NCBI GenBank assembly: GCA_039030075.1
Contig: JBCCEW010000015.1
Location: 1-64,000, forward strand
DNA from: Myxococcota bacterium
Lineage (GTDB): Bacteria; Myxococcota_A; UBA9160; SMWR01
Direction: 5' to 3'
Length of the DNA: 64,000 nt
Notes under the pieces: model-generated
Database searches by the model: none
What the model saw: only the letters and a program-made list of their open reading frames with translations
Told to the model about the DNA's origin: nothing
Program-made: the position numbers and the translations under genes
In this document: one piece after another, positions 35,794-44,609 of the stretch
Layout: each line of letters opens with the position of its first letter
Position numbering within the stretch: the stretch's first letter is position 1

Positions 35794-36858
35794 ATGACCG
35801 CCCGCCGGGGCAAGACGAAGCTGGAAGAGGGCTACGGCCGCGGAGAGGCCTCGATCGCCGCGGGTGACGACGTTCTGATCGAGCAGAGTGCGCTCGAGAA
35901 ACGCCTCCTCGAGACCTTCGGAGCGCCCGACTACCAGCCGCCCACGCTGCCGGCGGTGGCCACCCAGCTGATGAGCGTGTCCCAGCGGGCAGACGTCGAG
36001 ATCGACGAGATCGTCGACTTGCTCCAGCAGGACGCCATGCTCGCCGGGAAGCTCATGGAGCTGGTGGCGTCACCGCTCTACGCCGGCGCGGCGAAGATCA
36101 CGTCCCTGCGCGATGCCGTGATGCGGGTGGGCATGCAGAACGTGCGCGACCTCGTCATGCAGGTGGCGCTCAACCTGCGTGTCTTTCGCGTCCCGGCCTA
36201 CAGCGAGACGATGGAGCGCTTGCGGCGCCACAGCGTCCTGACTGCGCACCTGTCGCGGATCGTGTCCCGCTACACGCCGATCGAGAGCGAGTACGCCTTC
36301 CTCTGTGGACTGCTGCACGACGTCGGCGTGGCCGGTGTGCTGATCGCGCTGGCCGAGGGCACCGTGCGGGTGCCGGCGAAGACCAAGGCGCGCGTGACGA
36401 AGGCCGGGAAGCCCGATCCGCCGGATCTCGCCGCAGTCTGGCCCGAGGTCGACGCGGTCCACGGGGTGGCGGCGTCGCAGATGAGTCGTCTCTGGGGCCT
36501 GCCGCCCGAGCTCGCCATCGCGATCGGGAGCCATCACCAGGTGCTCGTCGAGGGCTACGCCCATCCGCTCGCTGCCACGATCTGCGTCGCCGACGCCGAG
36601 GCCCAGGCGCTCGGTTTCGGGATCGTTTCGTCCACTTCCGCGGAGAGCGAGACGGAAGACGTCGGAATCGATGCGGACGATGCCGCGATTCGGGCTGCGT
36701 GCATGCAGAGTCACCACACCGCCGACCACAGCACGCCCGCGACCCTTGGCCATGCGTGTGACGCGCTCGGCCTCGACGATCCTCAGCTCGAGCTGATCCG
36801 CAAGGACGCGCGCGAGTTCGTCGAGAACTGGGAAGAGGGCGGCGCCGCCGACGCCTAG
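35794..36858 (+). CDS. HDOD domain signalling protein
   Basis: A 354-residue cytoplasmic protein. The HDOD region (about 50-260) begins with PPTLPAVATQLM, continues with LLQQDAMLAGKLMELVASPLYAGAAKITSLRDAVMRVG and includes the partly conserved HD-like FLCGLLHDVGVAGVL. A conserved IGSHHQ follows. HDOD proteins act as signalling scaffolds in motility, chemotaxis or stress, without the phosphodiesterase activity of HD-GYP. The C-terminal acidic 60 residues contain a His-rich HHTADHS. The ATG at 35794 has GGGAG before it, unlike the upstream ATG at 35761. The stop overlaps that of the convergent SGNH gene. Confidence 0.85.
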   Translation: MTARRGKTKLEEGYGRGEASIAAGDDVLIEQSALEKRLLETFGAPDYQPPTLPAVATQLMSVSQRADVEIDEIVDLLQQDAMLAGKLMELVASPLYAGAAKITSLRDAVMRVGMQNVRDLVMQVALNLRVFRVPAYSETMERLRRHSVLTAHLSRIVSRYTPIESEYAFLCGLLHDVGVAGVLIALAEGTVRVPAKTKARVTKAGKPDPPDLAAVWPEVDAVHGVAASQMSRLWGLPPELAIAIGSHHQVLVEGYAHPLAATICVADAEAQALGFGIVSSTSAESETEDVGIDADDAAIRAACMQSHHTADHSTPATLGHACDALGLDDPQLELIRKDAREFVENWEEGGAADA

Positions 36859-36866
36859 GGCGCCGC
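36839..36866. terminator. Inverted repeat over two convergent stops
   Basis: An 8-bp stem (GCGGCGCC 36839-36846, GGCGCCGC 36859-36866) with a 12-base loop contains both stop codons of the HDOD and SGNH genes, which share CTAG. A bidirectional terminator is plausible, though there is no T run. Confidence 0.35.
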
Positions 36867-37859
36867 GCGCCCGGTGTACTCGATCCAGCCCGTTTCGGCG
36901 AGGGTCTGCGCGACGGTCTCGGCCATCAGGGCGTAGCCCCGTGCGTTGGGGTGTTCGTCGTCCGCGAGGAAGTAGGGCCCCTTCTCGGCGAGCGTCTGGA
37001 AGGCCGCGAAGTTGTCGGCCAGCGGCACGCCGCGTCGGGTGGCGACGTCACGGATCACGGCGTTGATCGCGGTCTCGCGCGGGCGCCGCGGGACGAGGTA
37101 GTCGTCGGGGGTGAGCGGCAGGGCCTCGCGCATGAAGATCACGTAGTAGTACTCGTCGGCTTCGTTGGCCGCGTTCGTCGGCACCGGGGCCTGGGGGTAG
37201 TTCAAGAGCACGACGGGAAGGCCGCGTTCCTGGATCTCTGCGACGAGGCCGTCGAGGGCCCAGCGGTTGACTTCCTGGTAGAGGCGGAAGTCGAAGAGCT
37301 CCATCTCCTTCGTGGCGCTGTAGCCGGCGCTCGGACCGCGGAGGGGCAGGCGCAGGATCAGGTTGCGCAGGACGCGATAGCTCCGCAGCCCGTTGAGCAC
37401 CGCATTCGCACGTAGCGCCAGGCCTCGGATGCCCGGGACGTCGCGGCCCGTCGCCGCCCGGTACTCGAGGATGTCGGCGTCGTTCACGTTGAAGCCCGCG
37501 AGCAGCAGCACGAGCTCGGGCTGGGTGCGATCGAGGACGGCGTCGAGATCCCGGTGGATCATCAGGGGCGACAGTCCGGGCAGGGCGGTGCGCTGGATCC
37601 GCCAGCGCGCCCCATGCGCGTCACGCAGGCGATCCGAGAGCTGGGCGGGGTAGCTCTCCGCCGGGTCGACGTGGATCCCGAAGCTGAAGGAATCGCCGAG
37701 CGCCACGACGCGCAGGCCCTGGGCGACGCCATCCGGTGTCGGGGTGACGACCTCGTCGCGCTGAAGGGCCCAATGGGCGAGCGCAAGCCCGCCTTCGAGA
37801 AGCAGCACGAAGACGGCGAGGGATCCCACCGCCAACGCGAGCTTCTTCGCACCCTCCAC
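36855..37859 (-). CDS. Membrane-anchored SGNH hydrolase-like protein
   Basis: A 334-residue protein with an N-terminal transmembrane helix (residues 8-30) and a periplasmic SGNH domain. Block I is ALGDSFSFG (Ser57), the central GFNVND resembles block III, and block V is DDEHPNARG with Asp/His. Related domains act as acyl- or acetyl-transferases or esterases on envelope glycans such as alginate. No partner membrane acyltransferase is adjacent. A long insertion (about 125-245) between the catalytic blocks is helical. Function beyond ester chemistry is unknown. Confidence 0.8.
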   Translation of the reverse strand: MEGAKKLALAVGSLAVFVLLLEGGLALAHWALQRDEVVTPTPDGVAQGLRVVALGDSFSFGIHVDPAESYPAQLSDRLRDAHGARWRIQRTALPGLSPLMIHRDLDAVLDRTQPELVLLLAGFNVNDADILEYRAATGRDVPGIRGLALRANAVLNGLRSYRVLRNLILRLPLRGPSAGYSATKEMELFDFRLYQEVNRWALDGLVAEIQERGLPVVLLNYPQAPVPTNAANEADEYYYVIFMREALPLTPDDYLVPRRPRETAINAVIRDVATRRGVPLADNFAAFQTLAEKGPYFLADDEHPNARGYALMAETVAQTLAETGWIEYTGRAAP

Positions 37860-37894
37860 GCCGCGAGCCTACCACGGCATCGCGGGCCGCAGCG

Positions 37895-38467
37895 CTATGT
37901 GCGTCGCGTGCTCCGGCGCAACCAGCCGAGGCCGAGTCCGCCCAGCGTGAGCAGCGCCGCCGTGCTCGGCTCGGGCGTCACCACGAAATCGAGGGTGTAG
38001 TCGACGGCGCCGGCGGTCTCCTGGATCCAGAACGCATAGGTGCCGGCCGCGAGGGCGTCGACGCCCAGCAACGCCGCAGTCAACAGGTCGCCACTGAACG
38101 CGTTGAAGATCACGAAGCCCGCCAGGTCTCCGCTCGTCTGGCCGGAGAGCGTGGCGCCGACGTTGTACCCGAGAAAGGAGCCGAAGGACGGCCCGGATCG
38201 GGAGACGACGTCGACGGCGTCGAGCACCAACCCGGTCGGCACGACGACGGTGATGAACTCGGCGTCCGTGCCGTTGGTGGCGCCGGATCCCGGGCCACCG
38301 CTGTTGGCCGTGAGCAGATTCGAACCCGCATCGAGGTTGAAGAGCGTCGGCGCCGCGATGTTGGACGAGATGTCCGGCGGCTCGAGCAGCGAGGCGGCCT
38401 GGGCGGTGGCGATGGGAAGGGAGGCCGCGAGCAGCAGCCCGACGGCGGAGAGCAAAGACTTGCGCAT
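37895..38467 (-). CDS. PEP-CTERM sorting domain protein
   Basis: A 190-residue exported protein with a signal peptide (LLSAVGLLLAASLPIATAQA) and a Gly/Ser/Thr-rich mature domain with beta character (VVVPTGLVLDAVDVVSRSG). The C-terminal signal is TPEPSTAALLTLGGLGLGWL plus the basic tail RRSTRRT, the PEP-CTERM arrangement recognised by exosortases. The sequence is unrelated to the PEP-CTERM protein at 24.5 kb outside the sorting tail. The mature function is unknown. Confidence 0.83.
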   Translation of the reverse strand: MRKSLLSAVGLLLAASLPIATAQAASLLEPPDISSNIAAPTLFNLDAGSNLLTANSGGPGSGATNGTDAEFITVVVPTGLVLDAVDVVSRSGPSFGSFLGYNVGATLSGQTSGDLAGFVIFNAFSGDLLTAALLGVDALAAGTYAFWIQETAGAVDYTLDFVVTPEPSTAALLTLGGLGLGWLRRSTRRT

Positions 38468-38585
38468 GGGTCATCCTCGAGGGCGAGGGAGAACGCACGC
38501 ATCTTCGCCCAGCGAGGCCCGGCCCGTCCAGTGGCTTCTTCAGCCGTGGGATCGTCAGGGGGGGGAGGTGCTGGACAGGCCCTGT

Positions 38586-40631
38586 CTACCAGCGCCGGGA
38601 TCGCCCGAGACGCCGCCCCCGCCGGGTTCGGAAGGCCCGATCGGCCGAAACCAGTCCATGTCCGCTGTCGAAGTCGTAGCCCGGGTCGGCCATGTCGATG
38701 GCCGTGCGCTCGAGGCGGCGTTCGAGGGCGCGCGGCGAGAGCGACCAGCAGGGGCCCAGCCGGGCTCCGGCGGCGAGTGCATCGGGGATGGCGTCGGGCG
38801 CACGGAGCACCGTCCTACTGCGCCGCCAGCCGTAGGGGTGACCCACCGGCTCGCAGAGCCAGGCCCCGAAGAGCGTGCCGTCGCGTTTGCGCAGGGCGGC
38901 GCCCCCGCGCACCGCGCCCTGGAGCAGAGCGGCCACCCCCGCCACGTGGGGTGCCGCGGCGGAGGTTCCGAAGAAGTTCGGGAAGTCGTCGTCGTCGACC
39001 TCGCTGTCGCCGAACAGGACCGTGTTGTTCACCCCGTCCGGTCCGACGAGGTCCGGAGTCTCGCGGACGAGCGGCTCGGGCAACGCGTTCCCCTCGGAGT
39101 CTCTCCGCAGGGCGACACCGCCTGCCGAGGAGAACGGTTCGAGCAGCGGCGGCGAGACACCGAACGCCGGGGTCTCGAAGTAGGCCGCCGCACCGATCGC
39201 GAGTGCGCCGGCCGCGTTGGCGTGGCCGTAACTCGTGCCGCTCTGGGTGTCGTGCTCGTCGATCGTGAGCGCGCCCTGCACGACCAGCTTCACGAGGTCG
39301 ACGTCGGGGCCGTCGAAGCCCGGCCCGAGGAAGCGCTCGATGCCGAGGAAGAGCACGAGGGGCGCATCGGTGGGGTTGCGCACCAGCGCCGCTTCCACCG
39401 CGTCGCCGCCCACGTTGAACGCCGTCGAACGGGCGACGACGTCGTCGGGTTGGAAGCGCTCGAAGACGACCGGGTCTTCCGTGTCGTAGATCAAGAGGTC
39501 GTAGTCGCTGAGCGCGCCCTGGGCCGGATCGGCCGTCGATGCCGACGCGAAGGGTTCGTTCCATTGCAGGATCACGATCGCTTCGCTGTTCGCCGCGACG
39601 GTGATCTGGAGGAATACGTCGACGTCCGGCCCCGGATCGAAGTCGTGCCGACGCGTGGGGCCGATCGGCTCGAAGAAGCCGGTCTGGCCGCTGTCCCGGA
39701 AGGGGCCCTCGTAGGAACGGCGGCCCGAGTTGCCCGCGGCCGAGACGTAGCGGACGCCCCAGTCGTTCACGGTGTCGACGGCCCGGGCGATCACCCCGTC
39801 CTGGAAGAAGGGCTCGTCTGCGTAGACGACGTCGTCGACGATGACGTCGGCGACGAACTCGGAGGCCAGCGCTTCGATGCCGTTGGCAAAGTCGGCCTGT
39901 CCGCGAAAGGCCGTGTGAAAACCGAGGCGGGCACCGGGCGCGACGTCGTGGACCACCTGCGCGAGGGCGCGGCCTTCGTCGATGCAACCCGCCGTGGCCA
40001 GGTCGGCCAGCACCGTGGTCTCGGCCGGGAGGTCTCCCGTCTCGATGTCCGTGTCGCGTCCGCCACCCACGCAATCGAAGGAGTCGGCGAGCAGACCGAC
40101 GCTCACGCCGCGGCCGATGGTGCTCGCCGGCAGGCGATCGACGCCCATCGCCGCCAGGCCCTCGCTCGTGACGGATCCGGAGCCGGTGCGTCGCGGGCGC
40201 TCGCGGCGCGGATGGCGCCACGGATCCTTGCGTCGAAAGAACGAGCGGTTCGAGAACGCGCGGGTCGGACGCGCGGCCGCGAGATGCACGCAGTGCTCCA
40301 AGCCGGCGACGGCGTCCCGCGTGAGCTGACCCGACACCCGATTCCCCGCGACCTGCAGCCCGACGACTCCGAGCGTCGCGAGCTCTTCCGCAAGGGCCGC
40401 GGGATCTCCGGTCGAGATCGCCTCGATCCACGGGGCCGCGGCCATGTCCATGTCTTCGCCCTCGGCCCAGCGCAGGAGGTCGGGATGGACCGGGCTTCGT
40501 GACGCCTTCGCGTCCCAGGTCGCGCGCCAGCCGGCGGCGGCGGGAGACGCGTGGGGATCGGTGCTTTCGGCGAGGGAAGACGTGCTGGCGAGCGCGAGGC
40601 TGGCGAGCAGGAGCGAGACGAGCGGGCGCAT
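38586..40631 (-). CDS. Subtilase-like secreted protein with altered His site
   Basis: A 681-residue exported protein (signal peptide LVSLLLASLALASTSSLA). A subtilisin-type fold is visible: the Asp region VGLLADSFD (Asp183), the oxyanion Asn in SAAGNSG (Asn301) and the Ser motif FGTSAAAPHVAGVAALL (Ser557). Where subtilases have HGT, this protein reads IDEGRALAQVVHDVAPGA, so Glu219 replaces the catalytic His. It may use a different base, or be inactive. A beta-rich insertion (about 325-460) resembles a pre-peptidase domain. The C-terminal 25 residues are very Arg-rich. Single transcription unit between the PEP-CTERM gene and a divergent coiled-coil protein gene. Confidence 0.78.
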   Translation of the reverse strand: MRPLVSLLLASLALASTSSLAESTDPHASPAAAGWRATWDAKASRSPVHPDLLRWAEGEDMDMAAAPWIEAISTGDPAALAEELATLGVVGLQVAGNRVSGQLTRDAVAGLEHCVHLAAARPTRAFSNRSFFRRKDPWRHPRRERPRRTGSGSVTSEGLAAMGVDRLPASTIGRGVSVGLLADSFDCVGGGRDTDIETGDLPAETTVLADLATAGCIDEGRALAQVVHDVAPGARLGFHTAFRGQADFANGIEALASEFVADVIVDDVVYADEPFFQDGVIARAVDTVNDWGVRYVSAAGNSGRRSYEGPFRDSGQTGFFEPIGPTRRHDFDPGPDVDVFLQITVAANSEAIVILQWNEPFASASTADPAQGALSDYDLLIYDTEDPVVFERFQPDDVVARSTAFNVGGDAVEAALVRNPTDAPLVLFLGIERFLGPGFDGPDVDLVKLVVQGALTIDEHDTQSGTSYGHANAAGALAIGAAAYFETPAFGVSPPLLEPFSSAGGVALRRDSEGNALPEPLVRETPDLVGPDGVNNTVLFGDSEVDDDDFPNFFGTSAAAPHVAGVAALLQGAVRGGAALRKRDGTLFGAWLCEPVGHPYGWRRSRTVLRAPDAIPDALAAGARLGPCWSLSPRALERRLERTAIDMADPGYDFDSGHGLVSADRAFRTRRGRRLGRSRRW

Positions 40632-40773
40632 GGAGCAGGCCTCGAGGGCGTTTCCCCGATTGTGTCATGCCCGGCGCCCGCGTCCAGCGCCCGGGTGTAT
40701 CCTGGCCCGCCGGTTCGGGCCCGGTTTCGGCCGCGGTCGATCCGGGCCGAGGTGGGGCGAGGAGTCCAAGACG

Positions 40774-41460
40774 ATGCGGAAGCAGACAGCGCTGGCGATC
40801 GCGGGGATCGCGTTCGGCCTGCTGGTGGCCTGGGCCGTCTGGCAGGGCACCGGGGACGGCGCACGCGCCCAGCGCGAAGCCGAAGCGCAGGCCGCGGCCG
40901 AGCGTGCGGCGGGGCGGGTCGCCGAAGAGGAAGCCGCGCGGGCCGAGCGCGAAGCCGAGGCCGAGCGCTTCGCGCGCACGCTGAGCGAGCGCACCGAGCG
41001 CGAGCGCCGCATCGCAGAAGAAAAGCGACGCCGCGCCGAGGAAGAGGCACTGCGCGGATCCACCGGGCGCAGCGCGGGTGGCTCCGGGCCCCTCGAAGAG
41101 GCGGGAGTGGACGAAGGCCGCCTCGACGACGAAGCGCTGGACGAAGAGGAAGAAGAGACCACTCCCGCGACCTTCGAGGAGAACCTCGAACGAGCCGCGG
41201 ACAACGCCGAAGATCTCGGGTTGCCCACCGAGGGAGGGACCCGCGCGGCGGCGCTCCAGTTCATCGCGTGGTGCCGGTCTGGCGGCTGCGACGGAGTCCC
41301 CGAGCGGGTGATCCAAATGAAGATGGACTCGGCCTTGACGGCCCTGGCCTCCGCGCCCGATGAGGTCCTCGCTCGAATTCTGCCGGGAGACCTGCAGAAA
41401 TACGCCGATTGCGACGTCTGCCGGACGAGCCCGGTCCCGCTCCCGACCTTCCGCCAGTAG
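40774..41460 (+). CDS. Membrane-anchored coiled-coil protein, unknown
   Basis: A 228-residue protein with an N-terminal transmembrane helix (about 6-23) and a long charged Ala/Glu/Arg coiled coil (30-90). A Gly-rich hinge and very acidic stretch follow (about 95-130). The C-terminal 80 residues (TRAAALQFIAWCRSGGCDGV, LQKYADCDVCR) contain four cysteines in pairs, suggesting a small disulphide or metal-bound domain. No family recognised. The ATG has GAGGAG upstream. Convergent with the membrane protein gene that follows. Confidence 0.6.
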   Translation: MRKQTALAIAGIAFGLLVAWAVWQGTGDGARAQREAEAQAAAERAAGRVAEEEAARAEREAEAERFARTLSERTERERRIAEEKRRRAEEEALRGSTGRSAGGSGPLEEAGVDEGRLDDEALDEEEEETTPATFEENLERAADNAEDLGLPTEGGTRAAALQFIAWCRSGGCDGVPERVIQMKMDSALTALASAPDEVLARILPGDLQKYADCDVCRTSPVPLPTFRQ

Positions 41461-41465
41461 CGCTA
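41458..41465. terminator. Palindrome joining two convergent stops
   Basis: The 8-base perfect palindrome TAGCGCTA consists of the stop codon of the coiled-coil gene and the reverse-strand stop of the membrane protein gene. It is too short to call a terminator with confidence. Confidence 0.2.
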
Positions 41466-42146
41466 GCGCGGCGGGTCCGTCGGCACCGCGGGCGCCATCC
41501 AGGCGATCGCTCCGATGAGGCCGCCGTAGTAGAGCCAGTTCGGCAGCATGCGCAGGGCGAACCCGACGTCCGAGCCCGTCGCGAGCAGGAAGGCGTCGAC
41601 GCCCGCCCACAGGCCGTAGTAGAGCATCACGAACAGACTGACCGAGCGCAGCCAGTAGACCGCCTGGCAGTTCTTGTGCCAGGTCAGCAAGCACGCGGCG
41701 AGCACGAAGAACGCGACTTCGTACACGAAGAAGAGAGTGCGCGAGCCCGCCATCGACTCGGGCAACACCGCGAGCACGCCCTGGGAGAAGGCCGGCACGA
41801 GCAGCGTCCAGCCGAGCGCCGCGGCGACCGTCTTTCCGGTCGGCGCGATGCCGCCGACGAGGGTGCCCGCGCAGACGAGCAGCAGATAGCGGAAGTCGCC
41901 GGCGAGCACGAAGAAGAGCGGCACCCAGGACGACCAGGGCGCTTCGAGGGTGCCCACGCCGTACACGTGGGCCGACGTCCACCAGGCGTCGACGAAACTC
42001 AGAACGCCCAGCCCGTAGAGGGTGCGGCGCAGGCTCGGGTGCAAGTCGTCGCGTCGCCAGACGAACCACAGTCCGATGGCCAATGCGAGCCACAAGAGCC
42101 ACGGATGCTGGATGGCGCCGTTGTAGAAGTTCTCGAATCGGCCCAT
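41463..42146 (-). CDS. Multispanning membrane protein, unknown
   Basis: A 227-residue inner-membrane protein with about seven hydrophobic segments. Distinctive sequence includes HPWLLWLALAIGLWFVWRRDD near the N-terminus, DAWWTSAHVYGVG and LTWHKNCQAVYWLRSVSLF. I cannot assign a family. It is the last gene of the carF-folE-cytochrome run and begins one base after the cytochrome gene's stop, so it is very likely co-expressed with that cytochrome. Confidence 0.65.
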   Translation of the reverse strand: MGRFENFYNGAIQHPWLLWLALAIGLWFVWRRDDLHPSLRRTLYGLGVLSFVDAWWTSAHVYGVGTLEAPWSSWVPLFFVLAGDFRYLLLVCAGTLVGGIAPTGKTVAAALGWTLLVPAFSQGVLAVLPESMAGSRTLFFVYEVAFFVLAACLLTWHKNCQAVYWLRSVSLFVMLYYGLWAGVDAFLLATGSDVGFALRMLPNWLYYGGLIGAIAWMAPAVPTDPPR

Positions 42147-42147
42147 C

Positions 42148-43035
42148 TCAGGAGGCTCCCGGAGGTGCGGACGCCGAGCCCGCGGTCGCATCGACCTCGG
42201 CCATGTGGCGCAGGTAGGCGAGGATGGCATCGATCGTGGCGTCGCGGTCGGGAAGGTCGCGGTTCAATGCGGGCATGCGCGCGGTGGCCACGATCTGGCT
42301 CGGGTCCGAGATCCAGGTGCGCAGCCAGTTCTCGTCGCGGAGTCCGACCGGCGCGTCGGTGGCGTTCAGCTCGGGGCCGATGCCGCCGCCTTCCCCGTTG
42401 ACCTGGTGACAGCGGCTGCAGTGGATGCGGAACGCGCGGAAGCCCGCCGTCACCGCGGCGTCGTCGCTGCGCGGCGCCATGCGCGGGAAGCGCTCGGCGG
42501 CGCGGACCCGCTCCACGCCGACGAGCTGATAGGGCCAGCCGTAGTCGCCCTCCTGGAGCACGGTCGGGTCGTCGAGGTTTTCCCAGATCAAGTAGTAGGG
42601 GCCGAGCTCGATCGTCTGCCAGCGGCCGGACTCCTTCTTGCGGATCGTGAAGCCGGGCTGGTCGGCGCGCGCGAAGGCGAGCCAGGCGCGGTGGTCGAGA
42701 ACGCGCTGCACCGGGACCGTCGGCTGGTAGCCGTCGCGGCAGGTGAAGAGCAGCTCGTCGTCCTGGCGCCACCCGGGGCCGTAGACGGCGTCGAGCGCGT
42801 CGGCGAAGGGCACCGCCCGGAACGCCACTTCGCGGCCTTCGTAGGGCTCGAAGACGTTCAGCTCCCGGGCGGTCAGCGACTGCTCCGGACGTGCGTGCTC
42901 GCGCACGACGTCGCCATGACTGGCGAAGCGGAGGCTGGCGTCGGTCGTCGGTGGCGGAGGAGCCGCGCAGGACCAGAGCCCGGCGCACGCCACCAGCCCC
43001 GCGAGAGCGCGGCTAGTCCTCGGCCAGGCAACCAA
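42148..43035 (-). CDS. c-type cytochrome lipoprotein
   Basis: A 295-residue lipoprotein with lipobox LWSC near residue 23. The first 180 residues lack a haem motif and contain several aromatic strands (FTCRDGYQPTVPVQRVLDHRAWLAF). The C-terminal third is a class I cytochrome c domain with the haem-binding CSRCH, then GGGIGPELN and a distal Met in TARMPALN. The N-terminal part resembles monohaem cytochromes of molybdopterin-oxidoreductase partners only loosely. The TTG start at 43035 overlaps the end of folE by 23 bases. Electron partners are not identifiable. Confidence 0.8.
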   Translation of the reverse strand: MVAWPRTSRALAGLVACAGLWSCAAPPPPTTDASLRFASHGDVVREHARPEQSLTARELNVFEPYEGREVAFRAVPFADALDAVYGPGWRQDDELLFTCRDGYQPTVPVQRVLDHRAWLAFARADQPGFTIRKKESGRWQTIELGPYYLIWENLDDPTVLQEGDYGWPYQLVGVERVRAAERFPRMAPRSDDAAVTAGFRAFRIHCSRCHQVNGEGGGIGPELNATDAPVGLRDENWLRTWISDPSQIVATARMPALNRDLPDRDATIDAILAYLRHMAEVDATAGSASAPPGAS

Positions 43036-43528
43036 GGGCGAACTCGGTCTCGGTCACCGATGTCGGGCTCGAGGGGCCGCGGCTGCACATGCACAGGTGA
43101 CGTCCGCGCGCGCGCACGCGCACGCCACGGGCGTGGCCGTGCTCCATCATCACCTGCGCCACTTCCCGCACCAGGTCTTCCTGGATCTGGAAACGGCGGG
43201 CGAGGGCATCGACCAGGCGGGGCAGCTTGCCGAGCCCCAGGATGCGATCGCCGGGGATGTACTCGACGTCGACCTCGCCGAAGAAGGGCAGGAAGTGGTG
43301 AGCACAGAGCGAGTAGAAGCCGATGTCCGCCACCTCGACGCGGCCCGGCCGCTCGTCGGGCTCGAGCATGCGCGTGGTCTTCAGGATCGTGGCCGGATCG
43401 ATCTCATAGCCCGCCAGGAGCTCCCGGAACGCCTTTGCGATGCGGGCGTCCGCGACGTCCTCGGCGAACCAGCGCAGAGCGCGCGGATCGTCGGTGACTT
43501 CCTTGGCGAGCCATTCCACCAGTTTCAT
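43013..43528 (-). CDS. folE: GTP cyclohydrolase I
   Basis: Converts GTP to dihydroneopterin triphosphate, first step of folate and tetrahydrobiopterin synthesis. The zinc ligands are present: Cys75 and His78 in SLCAHHFLPFFG, and Cys146 in RHLCMCSRG. PGDRILGLGKLPRLVDALARRFQIQE matches the family core. At 171 residues it lacks most of the N-terminal helical region of the E. coli enzyme, as seen in some bacterial short forms. AAGGAA precedes the ATG. It follows carF by 51 bases; a pterin link to that enzyme is unproven. Confidence 0.9.
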   Translation of the reverse strand: MKLVEWLAKEVTDDPRALRWFAEDVADARIAKAFRELLAGYEIDPATILKTTRMLEPDERPGRVEVADIGFYSLCAHHFLPFFGEVDVEYIPGDRILGLGKLPRLVDALARRFQIQEDLVREVAQVMMEHGHARGVRVRARGRHLCMCSRGPSSPTSVTETEFALGCLAED

Positions 43529-43579
43529 GCGGATTCCTTCTGAGCTTGCTCGAGGGTGTGCGGCGGCGAGCGGCGCAGT

Positions 43580-44386
43580 CTAGCCGTCTTTCGCGAGGGT
43601 CCGCGGCCGGGTCTCTCGCGACACGGGCGGCGTCGGCTCGCTGCCGCGGTCTTCCCGCGGCGGTACCCCGGTGACCCACTGGATCGCCCGCTCCAGGCCG
43701 CGCCACGCGCCGCGGTCGAGGAGCGGGTTCAGCCAGCCGCCGGTGATGCAGTAGCGACCGATATGGGGGGGACGGTGGTGCTGGAGATGGTGGCCCGGCG
43801 AGAGCAGGAGACCTCGCCGCTGCAGGCCGCGCACGAGGCGCGGTGCGCGCGGGGTATGGGCCCACTGGTGGGCCTGGTTGGCGAAGGCGGCGCTCACCAC
43901 CGCAGCCAAGCCCAGCGCGTAGAGCGCCGGGGCCTGGAGCAGGGCATCGCGGATTCCGGGCAGAGCCGCGAGCCCCAATGCCGCGGCGGCCGCGAGGGCG
44001 CCCTGGCCGTGAATCTCGATCGCGTCGTGGTCGAGGATGGACGCAGGCCGGTCGTGGTGTTCGCGAAACCAGCGGATCAGTCCGGCGCCCACGATCGGGG
44101 TCTCCGGGCTTCCCCAGGTGTCACAGGCCCAGTGGACGAGGCCACTGATCGCGTCGCCCAGCGCCACCCCGGCCAGGACACCCAGGGCCAGGATCGGGAG
44201 ACTCGCCGCCTCGTTCGTCACGAGGGCGCCTACCAGCCAGGTCGTGTGGAGCGTGGCGAAGAGGAGCTCCGCGGCGATCCCGGCGGCGTAGAGGCGGCGG
44301 GTGCGACGTCCGCTCACCGCGCCGCGGCGGCGGGCGTTGGGATCTTCCAGGGAAGCGGAGAAGGTCGGTTGCGCGGTGGGCATCAT
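43580..44386 (-). CDS. carF: Plasmanylethanolamine desaturase (CarF/TMEM189 family)
   Basis: CarF/PEDS1 introduces the vinyl-ether double bond of plasmalogens. The His-rich di-iron motifs of the family are intact: HWACDTWG (85-92), FREHH (107-111), DH (119-120), HQWAH (173-177) and HHLQHHRPPH (199-208), followed by RYCITGGWLN. Four or more hydrophobic helices surround them, so it is an inner-membrane enzyme. The start is one of two adjacent ATGs (44386 or 44383). In Myxococcus CarF also transmits singlet-oxygen signals for carotenoid induction. folE, a cytochrome and a membrane protein follow in the same direction. Ether-lipid synthesis genes are not in the window. Confidence 0.88.
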   Translation of the reverse strand: MMPTAQPTFSASLEDPNARRRGAVSGRRTRRLYAAGIAAELLFATLHTTWLVGALVTNEAASLPILALGVLAGVALGDAISGLVHWACDTWGSPETPIVGAGLIRWFREHHDRPASILDHDAIEIHGQGALAAAAALGLAALPGIRDALLQAPALYALGLAAVVSAAFANQAHQWAHTPRAPRLVRGLQRRGLLLSPGHHLQHHRPPHIGRYCITGGWLNPLLDRGAWRGLERAIQWVTGVPPREDRGSEPTPPVSRETRPRTLAKDG

Positions 44387-44609
44387 CGCCAGGGCCAGCG
44401 CGGATTCTAGCCGGCTGCCGGACCGTGGCCGCCGCGGCTGCCTGCGTGCTGCCGGCTGGCTGCGGCCCGGCCGTTCTCCGGGTTTCACTTCCCGGTTCCC
44501 TGGCTTTCCGGCCGGGACGCGGTCGGGTTGCCGGTGACCCCGAGAAGCGTCGCTCAAGCTCGGTCCGCCGGGCACCGACGCGAGATCAGGAGGGAGCGAA
44601 GGAGCCGCC
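44387..44609. other. Divergent intergenic region, no gene seen
   Basis: These 223 bases between carF and the FHA gene contain short GCCGGC-rich inverted repeats (for example CCGGG and CCCGG around an 8-base loop) and the GGAGGGAGCGAAGGAG ribosome region of the FHA gene. Promoters are expected here but I cannot place them. Confidence 0.35.

Noticed and set aside
38815..42102. A 1095-codon reverse frame over the subtilase and coiled-coil genes
   Set aside because: It is extremely Arg-rich and runs through the correct frames of three recognisable genes; it has no ribosome site or family motif.
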